Assembly (NCBI GenBank): GCA_015064855.1
Contig: SVRK01000004.1
Coordinates: 1-64,000 of the forward strand
Direction: 5' to 3'
DNA from: Oscillospiraceae bacterium
GTDB lineage: Bacteria > Bacillota > Clostridia > Oscillospirales > CAG-272
Length of the DNA: 64,000 nt
Of the stretch, positions 24,340-33,008 are shown one piece after another. Below the pieces are notes generated by a model. That model searched no databases. It was given only the letters and a program-made list of their open reading frames with translations, and was not told the origin of the DNA. Positions within the stretch are counted from its first letter, which is position 1. Every line of letters begins with the position of its first letter. The translations under genes and the position numbers were made by a program.

Positions 24340-26751
24340 TTACTGTTTCTTTTTAAATGGAGCCTTTATGATTTTTAATAATGAAAATTTTGCTGGCTTG
24401 AAAAGGAAATATAAGAATATTGCCAGCACCACAAATGCCACGACTGTAAAGAAACCAAACGACCCCCATTTAAACAGCATACCTAGCTGATATGTAACTA
24501 GCGAGGTGGCATATGCAACACCTGTCATCCAACCGAGCGTAGCCCAAGTCCATTTGCCGTTGTTCATCTCTCTTTTGATAGCTCCAATTGCGGCAAAGCA
24601 TGGAGCGCAAAGCAGATTAAATATCATGAACGAGAATGCTACGAGATAGCTATTATTGAAGTATTTTTCCGACGGATCCTCGTCTCCAGCCATAGTTTCA
24701 AGAGCGCCTACAACCTCCTCCTTAGCCACCAAGCCAAGCACAGTAGCTACGCTTGTTTCCCAGCTTTCGCTAAATCCAAGAGGCTTAAATACAACCGATA
24801 GGCATTCTCCAAGAATTTGAAGAATTGACTTGCAGTTGCAACCGTCTTGCATAAAGTAGAGTCCCTCATGCTCGACTGCCACGATTTTATCTATTTTTAT
24901 TACTGTTATTTCTTCCCCGTTTTCTATAACGGTTTCTTCAGAGGTATAGTAGTGATAGTGGTTCACTTGATCGTAAACAGGAACCTCCTCGCGACCAACT
25001 ATGTTGTCCTCCTCGTCCTTGATTGCAACCCATTCGGTCTTGAACGAGCCATTTTCGTCGTTTAGTAATGTTTCGTTTTCCTTTGTTGTTTCGATTGTGA
25101 TGTTTGAAAGACCCCAAATTACAATGCTTGCAAGCAGGATTACCGTTCCTGCACGCTTAATAAAGCTCCAGCCACGCTCCCATGTGGTTTTTAAAACGCT
25201 AAGAGGTGCGGGCACATGATATTCTGGAAGCTCCATTACAAACGGAGACGGATTTCCCGCAAATGCCTTGAATTTTTTAAGAATGATTCCCGAGCAAATT
25301 ACTGCCAGAATTCCGATGAAATACGCAGACACCGCAATGAGCGCACGCACTATTGTTCCACCACCAAGCATTGTGCCAAAGACGGAGCCTGAAAGGAAGA
25401 ACACAATAGGCATTTTTGCTCCACAAGGAATAAAGCCTGTTGTCATTATTGTTATTTTACGGTCATTTTGCTGTTCAATGGTACGGCTTGCCATAATTCC
25501 GGGCACGGCGCAGCCTGTCGCAACAAACATAGGAATAACAGACTTGCCAGAAAGACCAAAACGCCTAAATATTCTGTCAAACACAAATGCTACGCGCGAC
25601 ATATATCCACATTCCTCCAAAAGTGTGAGGAATAGGAAAAGAATGAGCATTTGCGGAACGAAGCTAAGAACGCCTCCAACGCCTGCAATCGCACCATCCA
25701 CAATAAGTCCAATGAGCCATGGCCATACATTCCAGCCCGCAAGAACAGAAGAAACACCCTCGGATATCCAAGCAAAGAGCAATTCAACCCATCCTATTGT
25801 ATTATCGCCAAGGGATGCATCTGCCAAAAAGCCCTCTATGCCAAAGCCACCAAAGCCCATAGCCAAAAAGTAAACACAAAAAAGCACCGCTGCAAAAATA
25901 GGAATTGCAAGGAATCTGTTAGTTACTATTCTATCTATTTTATCAGAAACGGATACCTTATCCTTGCCCTTTATTTTTTTGTCAACTATTGAGGTAACGT
26001 AATCGTATCTTTCGCTGATTACTATGCTTTCGCTATCGTTATCAAGTAGCTCTTCTGTTTCCCTTATTACTCTCTCGATATTTTCCTTTGTTTTATCATT
26101 TAAATCAATGTGCGAGATGATTTCCTCATCTCTTTCAAACAGCTTAACGCTAAGCCATCTAAGCTCTCTTTCTTCTATGTATCCATAAGAAATAAGCTCC
26201 GCTATTTTTTGGATAGCGCCCTCGGTTTCCTTCGTGAAAATATCATTTTTAAATTTTGTCTTTCCGGTGGAAATAGATATGGCTTCCCTTGCCACCTCTT
26301 CAACACCTAAGCCCTTTAAGGCTGAAATTTCAACAACGCGGCAGCCAAGAGCCTGCTCTATTTTTTTAAGATTTAATTTTATTCCTCTTTTTCTTACAAC
26401 ATCCATAAAGTTGATTGCGATAACCACAGGAATTCCGAAATCAAGCAGTTGAGTTGTGAGATAAAGATTTCTTTCAAGATTAGTGCCATCAACGATATTG
26501 ATTATAGCACTTGGATGCTCGTCAACGAGATAGTTTCTAGTAACTATCTCCTCGGGTGTATATGGGGACAAGGAATAAATGCCTGGAAGGTCGGTCAAAA
26601 TAACCTCCTTATTCCATTTGATTTTGCCCTCTTTTTTCTCAACAGTAACACCCGGCCAGTTGCCAACATATTGGTTTGAACCGGTTAAGGCGTTAAATAA
26701 TGTTGTTTTACCAGAGTTGGGGTTGCCGACTAAAGCAATTTTTATAGACAT
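24340..26751 (-). CDS. feoB: Ferrous iron transporter B
   Basis: The 803-residue protein has an N-terminal G domain with GNPNSGKTT (G1, 8-16), DLPGIYSL (G3) and NFMD (G4), a helical GDI-like spacer, and then the long membrane core with paired gate motifs. Between two membrane segments is a charged external insertion (about residues 560-640, with HYHYYTSEE) that could bind metal. FeoB imports Fe2+ in a GTP-dependent way. It is encoded 20 bp downstream of feoA, under the operators at 27026-27069. Confidence 0.97.
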   Translation of the reverse strand: MSIKIALVGNPNSGKTTLFNALTGSNQYVGNWPGVTVEKKEGKIKWNKEVILTDLPGIYSLSPYTPEEIVTRNYLVDEHPSAIINIVDGTNLERNLYLTTQLLDFGIPVVIAINFMDVVRKRGIKLNLKKIEQALGCRVVEISALKGLGVEEVAREAISISTGKTKFKNDIFTKETEGAIQKIAELISYGYIEERELRWLSVKLFERDEEIISHIDLNDKTKENIERVIRETEELLDNDSESIVISERYDYVTSIVDKKIKGKDKVSVSDKIDRIVTNRFLAIPIFAAVLFCVYFLAMGFGGFGIEGFLADASLGDNTIGWVELLFAWISEGVSSVLAGWNVWPWLIGLIVDGAIAGVGGVLSFVPQMLILFLFLTLLEECGYMSRVAFVFDRIFRRFGLSGKSVIPMFVATGCAVPGIMASRTIEQQNDRKITIMTTGFIPCGAKMPIVFFLSGSVFGTMLGGGTIVRALIAVSAYFIGILAVICSGIILKKFKAFAGNPSPFVMELPEYHVPAPLSVLKTTWERGWSFIKRAGTVILLASIVIWGLSNITIETTKENETLLNDENGSFKTEWVAIKDEEDNIVGREEVPVYDQVNHYHYYTSEETVIENGEEITVIKIDKIVAVEHEGLYFMQDGCNCKSILQILGECLSVVFKPLGFSESWETSVATVLGLVAKEEVVGALETMAGDEDPSEKYFNNSYLVAFSFMIFNLLCAPCFAAIGAIKREMNNGKWTWATLGWMTGVAYATSLVTYQLGMLFKWGSFGFFTVVAFVVLAIFLYFLFKPAKFSLLKIIKAPFKKKQ

Positions 26752-26771
26752 ACTTTTCTCCCTTTACAGAT

Positions 26772-26996
26772 TTATATTCTTTCGGTTAAAACCATCTTAG
26801 CATCTTCTTTTCTTAGGCTAAGCTCATAGCCTCTAACTGTAAGCTCAAACGGGTCTCCAAGTGGTGCAACCTTTCTTATATAAATTTCAACACCCTTAGT
26901 AATTCCAAGATCCATAATACGGCGCCTTATAGGCCCCTCACCCTGCACTCTTAAAACCTTGACCGTTTCGCCAACCTTTGCATCCTTTAAAGTCAT
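26772..26996 (-). CDS. feoA: Ferrous iron transport protein A
   Basis: I start at ATG 26996 because AGGGGG lies 8 bases upstream; the frame-extended GTG at 27014 would include the ribosome site. The 74-residue SH3-like protein has the FeoA pattern VKVLRVQGEGPIRRRIMDLG and ends in ALR-like basic residues. FeoA binds FeoB and adjusts its activity. It is the first gene of the feo operon. Confidence 0.95.
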   Translation of the reverse strand: MTLKDAKVGETVKVLRVQGEGPIRRRIMDLGITKGVEIYIRKVAPLGDPFELTVRGYELSLRKEDAKMVLTERI

Positions 26997-27025
26997 TTTG
27001 CAAACCCCCTTCACGAATAGCCTTG

Positions 27026-27080
27026 AGTTAGTCTCGACTAACTACGCGGTTAGTTTAACACAACTAACCATTTTTGTCAA
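27026..27080 (-). promoter_or_regulatory. feo promoter with two palindromic operators
   Basis: TTGACA (27080-27075), 17-bp spacer, TAAACT (27057-27052). An inverted repeat GGTTAGTT-N6-AACTAACC (27048-27069) covers the spacer and -10, and a second one, AGTTAGTC-TC-GACTAACT (27026-27043), lies over the start of transcription. Both have TTAGT/ACTAA half-sites like DtxR/IdeR-family boxes, and a DtxR-family gene lies at 29877. Iron-dependent repression is the likely outcome. Confidence 0.8.
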
Positions 27081-27218
27081 GAGGTTTCTGTAAATTTTTT
27101 CACGTTTTTTTAATTTTTTTATTGTATAGTCCTTTAACAAGAATTTTTCGTCTTTTTTTACTAATTAATAATAATGAAGGAATTTGAATTTAGCATCAAA
27201 TTTCCTAATAAAGCAGGG

Positions 27219-27246
27219 TTGACAAAATCCTTATTAAATGTATAAT
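27219..27246 (+). promoter_or_regulatory. Promoter of the copper ATPase gene
   Basis: TTGACA (27219-27224), 16-bp spacer, TATAAT (27241-27246). No CopY or CsoR box was recognised. Confidence 0.8.
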
Positions 27247-27277
27247 TAAATTGATAGAACTAAAAGGAGGGGTGCTT

Positions 27278-29776
27278 TTGCAAAAATTTAGTATCGCTGG
27301 CATGAGCTGTGCCGCGTGTGTTTCACGCGTTGAAAAGGCAGTTTTGTCCCTTGACGGTGTTGACTCATGCTCTGTTAACCTGCTCACCAATTCGATGAAT
27401 GTAGAAGGAGCTGCGAGCGAAAAGGACATCGTCTTCGCTGTAAAAAAAGCTGGCTATGGTGCAACTCCCTTAGGTAAAGCTGCTGACAGCTTGAATGAAG
27501 AAAATAGTGCTTTTATCGACAACGAGCTACGAATTTTAAAAAGAAGGTTCTTTATTTCACTTGGCTTTTTAATAGTTCTTGTTTATATATCAATGGGTGG
27601 ACATATAGGACTATATTTACCCCCGTTTTTAGAGGAAAATCCTTTAGTCTTCACTCTGATTCAAATGATACTGTCCTCTATCATTTTAGTTATTAATCAA
27701 AAATTCTTCATTAGTGGATTTAAGAGCATATTTAAACTCTCACCTAATATGGATTCTCTTGTCGCTATAGGCTCGGGTGCTTCGTTTATATATAGTACAG
27801 TAATTTTATTTATTATGTGCTTTAACCAAAGCAACCACGAATATGTGCACAGCCTTGCTCATTCCGAGCTTTATTTTGAATCCGCCTCTATGATTTTAGT
27901 ATTAATCACAGTTGGCAAAATGCTTGAGGCTTTTTCAAAGGGAAAAACAAAAAATGCTCTTAAAAGCTTGATAAAGCTGAAGCCAACAAGTGCAATCCTA
28001 TTAATTGATGGCAAAGAAGCCGAGGTTGATATTGCAAAGATTAAGGATGGTGATATTTTCATCGTAAAGGCAGGTGGCACTGTTCCTGTTGATGCTATTA
28101 TTACAGAGGGCGAGGGCTCATTTGACGAGTCTGCATTGACTGGCGAGAGCGTTCCTAGTGAAAAGGCTGTTGGCGATAAAATTTATGCATCTACTATAAT
28201 TAAGTCGGGCTATATCGTTGCTAAAGCCACTGAGGTCGGCGAAAAGACTGCGCTCTCAAAAATCATCAAAACCGTATCGGATGCAGTGGCTACAAAAGCT
28301 CCCATTGCAAAAATAGCCGACTCAGTGTCTGGATTTTTCGTTCCTGTTGTTATTTTAATTTCTATAATTACAATAATAATTTGGCTATTATGTGGAGCTG
28401 ATATTGGTTATTCGCTCGCGCGAGGTATTTCTGTTTTAGTTATAAGCTGCCCGTGTGCATTGGGTCTTGCAACCCCAGTTGCAATTATGGTTGGCAGTGG
28501 CGTTGGCGCTAAAAAAGGTATTCTTTTCAAGGATGCGGGAAAACTAGAGGCATGTGGCAAATGTGATATAATTTTGCTTGACAAAACCGGTACTATTACA
28601 TCGGGCGCGCCAGAGGTTACAGATATAATTCCTTTTAACATCAGCGAAATAGAGCTGTTAAAATACGCATATTCGCTTGAAGATAAGAGCGAGCATCCTT
28701 TGGCACTAGCAATAACAAAAAAGGCAAAGGAAGAAAGCCTTGCTCCTCTTGCTTTAGAGCATTTTAAAACTCTAAGTGGCAGTGGAGTTATGGGAGAAAT
28801 AAATGGCGACACTCTTTTTGGTGCAAGCTATAAATACACCACCGAGCGATTGGGAGAAAATGAGCTCCTAAGGTCGCACTTCAACGCTTTAGCCGAAGAA
28901 GGTAAAACTCCGCTGTTCTTTGTAAAAAACGACACTCCCCTCGGTATAATTGCAGTAAGAGATGCCTTGAAGATTGGTAGCGAGGAAACGATTAGCTCCT
29001 TAAAGGAAATGGGCTTTTACACTGTTATGCTCACCGGAGACAATGAAAAAACTGCGCGCGCCGTTGCGCGTGAGGTCGGGGTAGACGATGTTATTGCAAG
29101 CGTTTTGCCAGACGGCAAGGCAGAGGTCGTTGAAAGCATGAAGAGGCATGGCAAGGTTATAATGGTGGGCGACGGAATAAACGACTCCCCTGCTCTTGCA
29201 AGGGCTGACGTCGGTATAGCGATAGGCAACGGCACGGATATTGCCATTGACACCGCCGATGTTGTTCTAATGAAGAGTAATCCAAAAGATATTTGCACCG
29301 CAATTAAGCTCAGTCGTGCTACACTCACCAACATAAAGCAAAATCTATTTTGGGCATTTATCTACAACGGGATAGGAATTCCGTTAGCGGCTGGTGCATT
29401 TATTTACGTCTCAGGTGGAGCGCTTACCTTGTCCCCTATGTTTGGCGCTCTTGCCATGAGCTTGTCTAGCTTTTGCGTTGTAACAAATGCATTAAGACTT
29501 AATCTTTTTAGAGAAAAGAAAGCGTACAAAAGAAAGAAAAAAGCATTAAATATTGAAAGGGTGGAAAATAAAATGGAAATTGAATTAAAGGTTGAGGGCA
29601 TGATGTGCCCGCATTGCGAGGCAAGAGTTAAAAGCGTTCTTGAAGCCATCGACGGGGTTGCCATGGCAAGCCCAAGTCACAAAAAATCCAACGTTGTGAT
29701 AAAGCTATCAAAGGAGGTTGACTCCCAGCTACTTATCTCAACTATCGAATCGCAAGGATATAAGGCTTCTTTATAA
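27278..29776 (+). CDS. copA: Copper-translocating P-type ATPase with C-terminal CopZ-like domain
   Basis: I choose the TTG at 27278, which sits 7 bases after AAGGAGG; a TTG at 27251 would leave that site inside the gene. The 832-residue P1B ATPase has an N-terminal heavy-metal domain (GMSCAAC, 8-14), eight helices with the SCPCALG ion site, phosphorylation motif DKTGTIT and GDGINDSPAL. Unusually, a second heavy-metal domain (GMMCPHC) is fused at the C-terminus after a basic linker. It exports Cu(I). An internal ATG at 29573, with GGGTGG upstream, could yield the C-terminal domain alone. Confidence 0.95.
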   Translation: MQKFSIAGMSCAACVSRVEKAVLSLDGVDSCSVNLLTNSMNVEGAASEKDIVFAVKKAGYGATPLGKAADSLNEENSAFIDNELRILKRRFFISLGFLIVLVYISMGGHIGLYLPPFLEENPLVFTLIQMILSSIILVINQKFFISGFKSIFKLSPNMDSLVAIGSGASFIYSTVILFIMCFNQSNHEYVHSLAHSELYFESASMILVLITVGKMLEAFSKGKTKNALKSLIKLKPTSAILLIDGKEAEVDIAKIKDGDIFIVKAGGTVPVDAIITEGEGSFDESALTGESVPSEKAVGDKIYASTIIKSGYIVAKATEVGEKTALSKIIKTVSDAVATKAPIAKIADSVSGFFVPVVILISIITIIIWLLCGADIGYSLARGISVLVISCPCALGLATPVAIMVGSGVGAKKGILFKDAGKLEACGKCDIILLDKTGTITSGAPEVTDIIPFNISEIELLKYAYSLEDKSEHPLALAITKKAKEESLAPLALEHFKTLSGSGVMGEINGDTLFGASYKYTTERLGENELLRSHFNALAEEGKTPLFFVKNDTPLGIIAVRDALKIGSEETISSLKEMGFYTVMLTGDNEKTARAVAREVGVDDVIASVLPDGKAEVVESMKRHGKVIMVGDGINDSPALARADVGIAIGNGTDIAIDTADVVLMKSNPKDICTAIKLSRATLTNIKQNLFWAFIYNGIGIPLAAGAFIYVSGGALTLSPMFGALAMSLSSFCVVTNALRLNLFREKKAYKRKKKALNIERVENKMEIELKVEGMMCPHCEARVKSVLEAIDGVAMASPSHKKSNVVIKLSKEVDSQLLISTIESQGYKASL
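29573..29776 (+). other. Possible internal start giving a free CopZ-like copper chaperone
   Basis: Within copA, in the same frame, an ATG at 29573 is preceded by AAAGGGTGG with 8-base spacing. The encoded 67 residues (starting MEIELKVEGMMCPHCEARV) are a complete heavy-metal-associated domain of normal CopZ length. In E. coli a copper chaperone is likewise made from copA, there by frameshifting, so a dual product is plausible but unproven. Confidence 0.4.
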
Positions 29777-29818
29777 TCTTTTGTGATTTAAAGCGTACTC
29801 GCGTAGACTCGTTTTTAT

Positions 29819-29847
29819 TTGACAAATTAAAATAAGTGTGTTATAAT
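29819..29847 (+). promoter_or_regulatory. Promoter of the DtxR-family gene
   Basis: TTGACA (29819-29824), 17-bp spacer, TATAAT (29842-29847): both hexamers are consensus. Confidence 0.85.
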
Positions 29848-29876
29848 ATAATAAGCCTATGGAAAGGAGCAACGAT

Positions 29877-30254
29877 ATGATTATCAAAGAGTCAGCTGAA
29901 AACTATCTTGAATCTATTTTGGTAATTAAAGGTCAAAAGGGATTTGTGCGTTCTATCGATATAGCAAACGACCTTGGAGTTTCAAAGCCAAGCGTATCCG
30001 TTGCTATGAAAAACTTTCGCGAAGAGGGCTACATTACCGTTGATAACGATGGAAATATAGATTTAACCGAAAAGGGCTTTGAGATAGCAAGTCGCGTTTA
30101 TGAAAGACACGAGGTTATATCAAAGGCGTTAATGGCCTTGGGCGTTTGTCAAGAAACCGCCACCGAGGACAGCTGCAAAATCGAGCACGTTATAAGTGAC
30201 GAAACATTTGATAGAATTAAAGATTTCTTAAAGTCAAAAAACATTGAATTTTAA
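29877..30254 (+). CDS. DtxR/MntR-family metal-dependent regulator
   Basis: Starting from the ATG at 29877 (AAAGGAG upstream), the 125-residue protein has the DtxR winged helix (ENYLESILVIKGQKGFVRSIDIANDLGVSKPSVSVAMKNF) and then a dimerisation domain with metal ligands in YERHEVISKAL, ATEDSCKIEHVISDE. It lacks an SH3 domain, as in MntR. The Cys in EDSCKIEH is at the position of the metal-selective ligand: Cys is typical of iron-responsive DtxR/IdeR, whereas MntR usually differs there. That favours iron sensing and control of the feo operon 3 kb away. Confidence 0.88.
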   Translation: MIIKESAENYLESILVIKGQKGFVRSIDIANDLGVSKPSVSVAMKNFREEGYITVDNDGNIDLTEKGFEIASRVYERHEVISKALMALGVCQETATEDSCKIEHVISDETFDRIKDFLKSKNIEF

Positions 30255-30291
30255 CAAAAGCTATACTTTCACATTTTATAAGGAGGCATTT

Positions 30292-31131
30292 ATGGGCGAC
30301 GAAATCAAAGTAATTTCCTTGGACTTCAAGGAAAAGCCAAAGCCAAAAATTGAAGACCTTGGCGATGGCCCGATTGATAGAAAGCCGGGCGAAATTCCCG
30401 TTTCGCGTGTGGCTTTCAAGGACGATACACCTGCCCTTGTTAGCGTTCGCGAATTAACTAAAAAGTACGGCACATTTACTGCCCTGAACAACGTTGACCT
30501 TTCAATAAGAAAAGAAAAAATAATTGGTCTTTTAGGTCCAAACGGAAGCGGAAAGACTACTCTTATTAAAATTTTAGCGGGTCTTTTGACGCACAACTCT
30601 GGCACTGTAAAAATTGACGGCAAGGATATTGGTGAGGGAACAAAGGCTATTGTTTCTTATCTTCCTGAGCGTCCATATTTCAATTCTTGGATGAGCGTAA
30701 AGCAATGCCTTGATTTCTTCGAGGACTTTTATAGCGACTTTAGTCGTGATATTGCAGAGGAGATGCTTGAGGACCTTCAAATCAATCCAAAATCAAAGCT
30801 CCGTACTCTTTCCAAGGGCACAAAGGAAAAGGTTCAATTAATTCTTGTTATGTCAAGACGCGCAAAGCTCTATCTTCTTGACGAGCCTATTGCAGGTGTT
30901 GACCCTGCCGCGCGCGACTATATTCTTGACACAATAATCAGCAAATACAACAGAGGCGCATCCGTTATTATATCAACTCACTTAATTTCTGATGTTGAAA
31001 ATGTTCTTGACGAGTATATTTTCATAAGAAAAGGCGACGTCATTGAATGTGGTAGCGTAAAGAAATTCAAGGAATCCTCTAACGAAAGCCTAGACTCTCA
31101 CTTTAGGGAGGTGTTTAAGTATGTTCATTAA
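30292..31131 (+). CDS. ABC transporter ATP-binding protein with N-terminal extension
   Basis: The start at ATG 30292 follows AAGGAGG. The 279-residue protein has about 47 residues of polar, Pro/Lys-rich sequence before the ATPase core, which starts ALVSVRELTKKYG. Walker A is GPNGSGKTT (82-90); the signature is the variant LSKGTKEK seen in YtrB/EcsA/GntR-linked exporters, followed by LYLLDEPIAGVD. It pairs with the permease 11 bp into its 3' end. The substrate is unknown; this subclass often serves in antimicrobial or envelope stress. Confidence 0.9.
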   Translation: MGDEIKVISLDFKEKPKPKIEDLGDGPIDRKPGEIPVSRVAFKDDTPALVSVRELTKKYGTFTALNNVDLSIRKEKIIGLLGPNGSGKTTLIKILAGLLTHNSGTVKIDGKDIGEGTKAIVSYLPERPYFNSWMSVKQCLDFFEDFYSDFSRDIAEEMLEDLQINPKSKLRTLSKGTKEKVQLILVMSRRAKLYLLDEPIAGVDPAARDYILDTIISKYNRGASVIISTHLISDVENVLDEYIFIRKGDVIECGSVKKFKESSNESLDSHFREVFKYVH

Positions 31132-32053
31132 GCTATTAAAGCACGATGCTAAAAGCGTGGGCAGAATTTGTCTTCCTCTCACTCTTGGTGCTGTTCTTCT
31201 AGCCATTTTCGGCTTTTTAGCAGCCATTATACATCTTCTTATAAATGAGTTTTCACCGGAGTTATTTGAGCTTTCCTACAAGGCTTTTGAAGAGGGCAAG
31301 GAAGGACTTTCCATCTTTTACGACCTTCTTTCCGTTGCGTTAGGGCTTCTTTCCTTTGCTTGTGGTCTTTCAATGTTTGTCGTTTTCGTTTCCTTCGTTG
31401 GTTTTTCTCTTGCGGTTTTGGTTTTAGTTGTTGTAAACTTTTATAAAACGTTAATTACAGACCAAGGCTACCTAACCTTTACCTTACCGGTTAGTCCATC
31501 AAAAATACTTTTATCAAAGATTGTAAACGGAACGTTTTGGACTATACTAATTACTGCCGTTGCTTTTTTAGGAACTGCTCTTATTCTTGCACCATCTGCT
31601 ATTTTTAATGAATATGGCTTTGTGCGCCTTCTTATTGATTCACTCTTTGCCGATTTGAATCCAATAACCGTTGTGCTAATAGCATTCCTTTATTTTGCAA
31701 CCGGATTTGTTGCGCTTATAGTTTCGTTAATTTACGATTTCTTCTGCGTTTTCCTTGGCGGAGTTATAACACCAAAGGGCAAATTTATAACAGGCGCTGC
31801 ATTCGTTGTTATAGGACACATCGCTTGCTATATTATTTTTGAAGTAATTTCCACTGTGATTAATTTGGTTTCGCTAGGCTTCCTTTTCTTAGGAATTTAC
31901 GCCGGTTGGATAAGCGACAACATCTCTTTTGACATTTTCTTAATTCCTTCTATAATTGCAATGGTAATTTTCTTAATTCTTCTCATAGTAGGGGGATTGG
32001 TTTTCTACAGCGTTACAAGAAATCTAATGACCAGAAAGCTCAATTTACCATAA
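31121..32053 (+). CDS. ABC transporter permease
   Basis: The 310-residue protein has six predicted helices in the ABC-2-like order and no recognisable substrate domain. Its start overlaps the end of the ATPase gene by 11 bp (GGGAGG upstream), so the pair is translationally coupled. Residues TLPVSPSKILLSKI are typical of bacitracin/lantibiotic-type ABC-2 permeases. Function otherwise unknown. Confidence 0.85.
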   Translation: MFIKLLKHDAKSVGRICLPLTLGAVLLAIFGFLAAIIHLLINEFSPELFELSYKAFEEGKEGLSIFYDLLSVALGLLSFACGLSMFVVFVSFVGFSLAVLVLVVVNFYKTLITDQGYLTFTLPVSPSKILLSKIVNGTFWTILITAVAFLGTALILAPSAIFNEYGFVRLLIDSLFADLNPITVVLIAFLYFATGFVALIVSLIYDFFCVFLGGVITPKGKFITGAAFVVIGHIACYIIFEVISTVINLVSLGFLFLGIYAGWISDNISFDIFLIPSIIAMVIFLILLIVGGLVFYSVTRNLMTRKLNLP

Positions 32054-32097
32054 TAAATTGCACTTTTTAAAAATTTTTAAAAATTTCAAAAAAACTG

Positions 32098-32126
32098 TTG
32101 ACAAACTATTTTATATGTGATAGAAT
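32098..32126 (+). promoter_or_regulatory. Promoter of the tRNA-Thr/tRNA-Tyr unit
   Basis: TTGACA (32098-32103), 17-bp spacer, TAGAAT (32121-32126), about 22 bp before the tRNA-Thr 5' end. Confidence 0.85.
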
Positions 32127-32147
32127 AGGTGCGTTGCAGGACAATAT

Positions 32148-32222
32148 GCTGGTGTGGCTCAATGGCAGAGCAGCTGATTTGTAATCAGCAGGTTGATGGT
32201 TCGACTCCGTTCACCAGCTCCA
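32148..32222 (+). tRNA. tRNA-Thr (TGT)
   Basis: Acceptor GCTGGTG/CACCAGC, D-arm GCTC..GAGC, anticodon stem GCTGA/TCAGC with loop TTTGTAA (anticodon TGT), T-loop TTCGACT, encoded CCA. It is co-transcribed with tRNA-Tyr 19 bp downstream. Confidence 0.97.
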
Positions 32223-32241
32223 ATGTCCTGCAACTTCATAT

Positions 32242-32326
32242 GGGGGATTTCCCGAGCGGCCAAAGGGGGCAGACTGTAAATCTGTTGTCAACGACTTCGC
32301 TGGTCCGAATCCAGCATCCCCCACCA
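32242..32326 (+). tRNA. tRNA-Tyr (GTA)
   Basis: Class II tRNA of 85 nt: acceptor GGGGGAT/ATCCCCC, anticodon stem CAGAC..TCTG with loop containing GTA, a long variable arm (TTGTCAACGACTTCG), T-arm GCTGG-TCCGAAT-CCAGC, encoded CCA. Its terminator and a hairpin array follow. Confidence 0.97.
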
Positions 32327-32332
32327 CAAACG

Positions 32333-32359
32333 ACCCAATGCGAAAGCATTGGGTTTTTT
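32333..32359 (+). terminator. Terminator of the tRNA unit
   Basis: ACCCAATGC (32333-32341), GAAA loop, GCATTGGGT (32346-32354), T6. It is nested inside a 16-bp inverted repeat (32316-32331 with 32360-32375) that includes the tRNA-Tyr 3' end. Confidence 0.9.
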
Positions 32360-32985
32360 GTTTGTGGTGGGGGATGGGTCTTCGGACTAGATTTCGATGC
32401 TTCGCATCGGAATCTGGTTCGTTCATTTCGGCTATGGCGGAGTCTGTTTACAAGCGCAGACTTGCCGAAATGCCTCGACTGTGTCGAGAATCCAGCCTTG
32501 ACGAAGCTTTGTTGCCAATTTAGGTGTCCTTTTTTGTGCTTTGGGGGTGCGTTTTCGGACTAGATTTCGATGCTTCGCATCGGAATCTGGTTCGTTCTTT
32601 TTCGATTAGCCGTTGTCGACTTGTCAGCATAAGGCTTGAGAAAAAGCTCGGCTTTGCCGAGAATCCAGCCTTGGCTTTGTTTGCACATCCTTCATTGGGA
32701 GCATTGGGTTTTTTGTTCACGGCAGAGTCTGCTTGCAAGCGAGAGCGTTGGCAAATGCCTCGCCAAAGGCGAGAATCCAGCGTTTTCGGGACGTCGAGGC
32801 ACCGTCCCCTACATATTCTCTTTGCCACAGGCGAGAATCCAGCAATTATTCTAGGTATCTTTTCTTTTATTTATAAATCCCCCAGTTGCATTCTTGGGCG
32901 ACAGCTCCATTTACAAAGTTGCCTTTGTTGAACGCAAAGCCTCCAGCCCACATTGGGTTTTGTTTGTAATGAGGGAATGAATCCT
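32360..32985. repeat. Degenerate hairpin array downstream of tRNA-Tyr
   Basis: No gene is supported in this 600-bp stretch. A perfect 44-bp direct repeat occurs at 32381-32424 and 32554-32597. At least four units of hairpin plus AATCCAGC are seen: CTCGAC/GTCGAG (32474-32488), CTCGGC/GCCGAG (32647-32661), CTCGCC/GGCGAG (32759-32773) and TTGCC/GGCGA (32822 on). The stems differ but stay paired, and AATCCAGC equals the tRNA-Tyr T-arm 3' strand. Weaker T-rich terminator-like remnants separate the units. Confidence 0.85.
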
Positions 32986-33008
32986 TGAACTAAATTCTTT
33001 TAATAAGA

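Noticed and set aside
25268..25873. 201-residue open frame opposite feoB
   Set aside because: It lies wholly inside feoB on the other strand, with unlikely composition and no ribosome site.
32360..32985. Array after tRNA-Tyr as CRISPR or as coding DNA
   Set aside because: Repeats are degenerate hairpins of uneven spacing, and open frames here run through the tRNA and have no ribosome sites.
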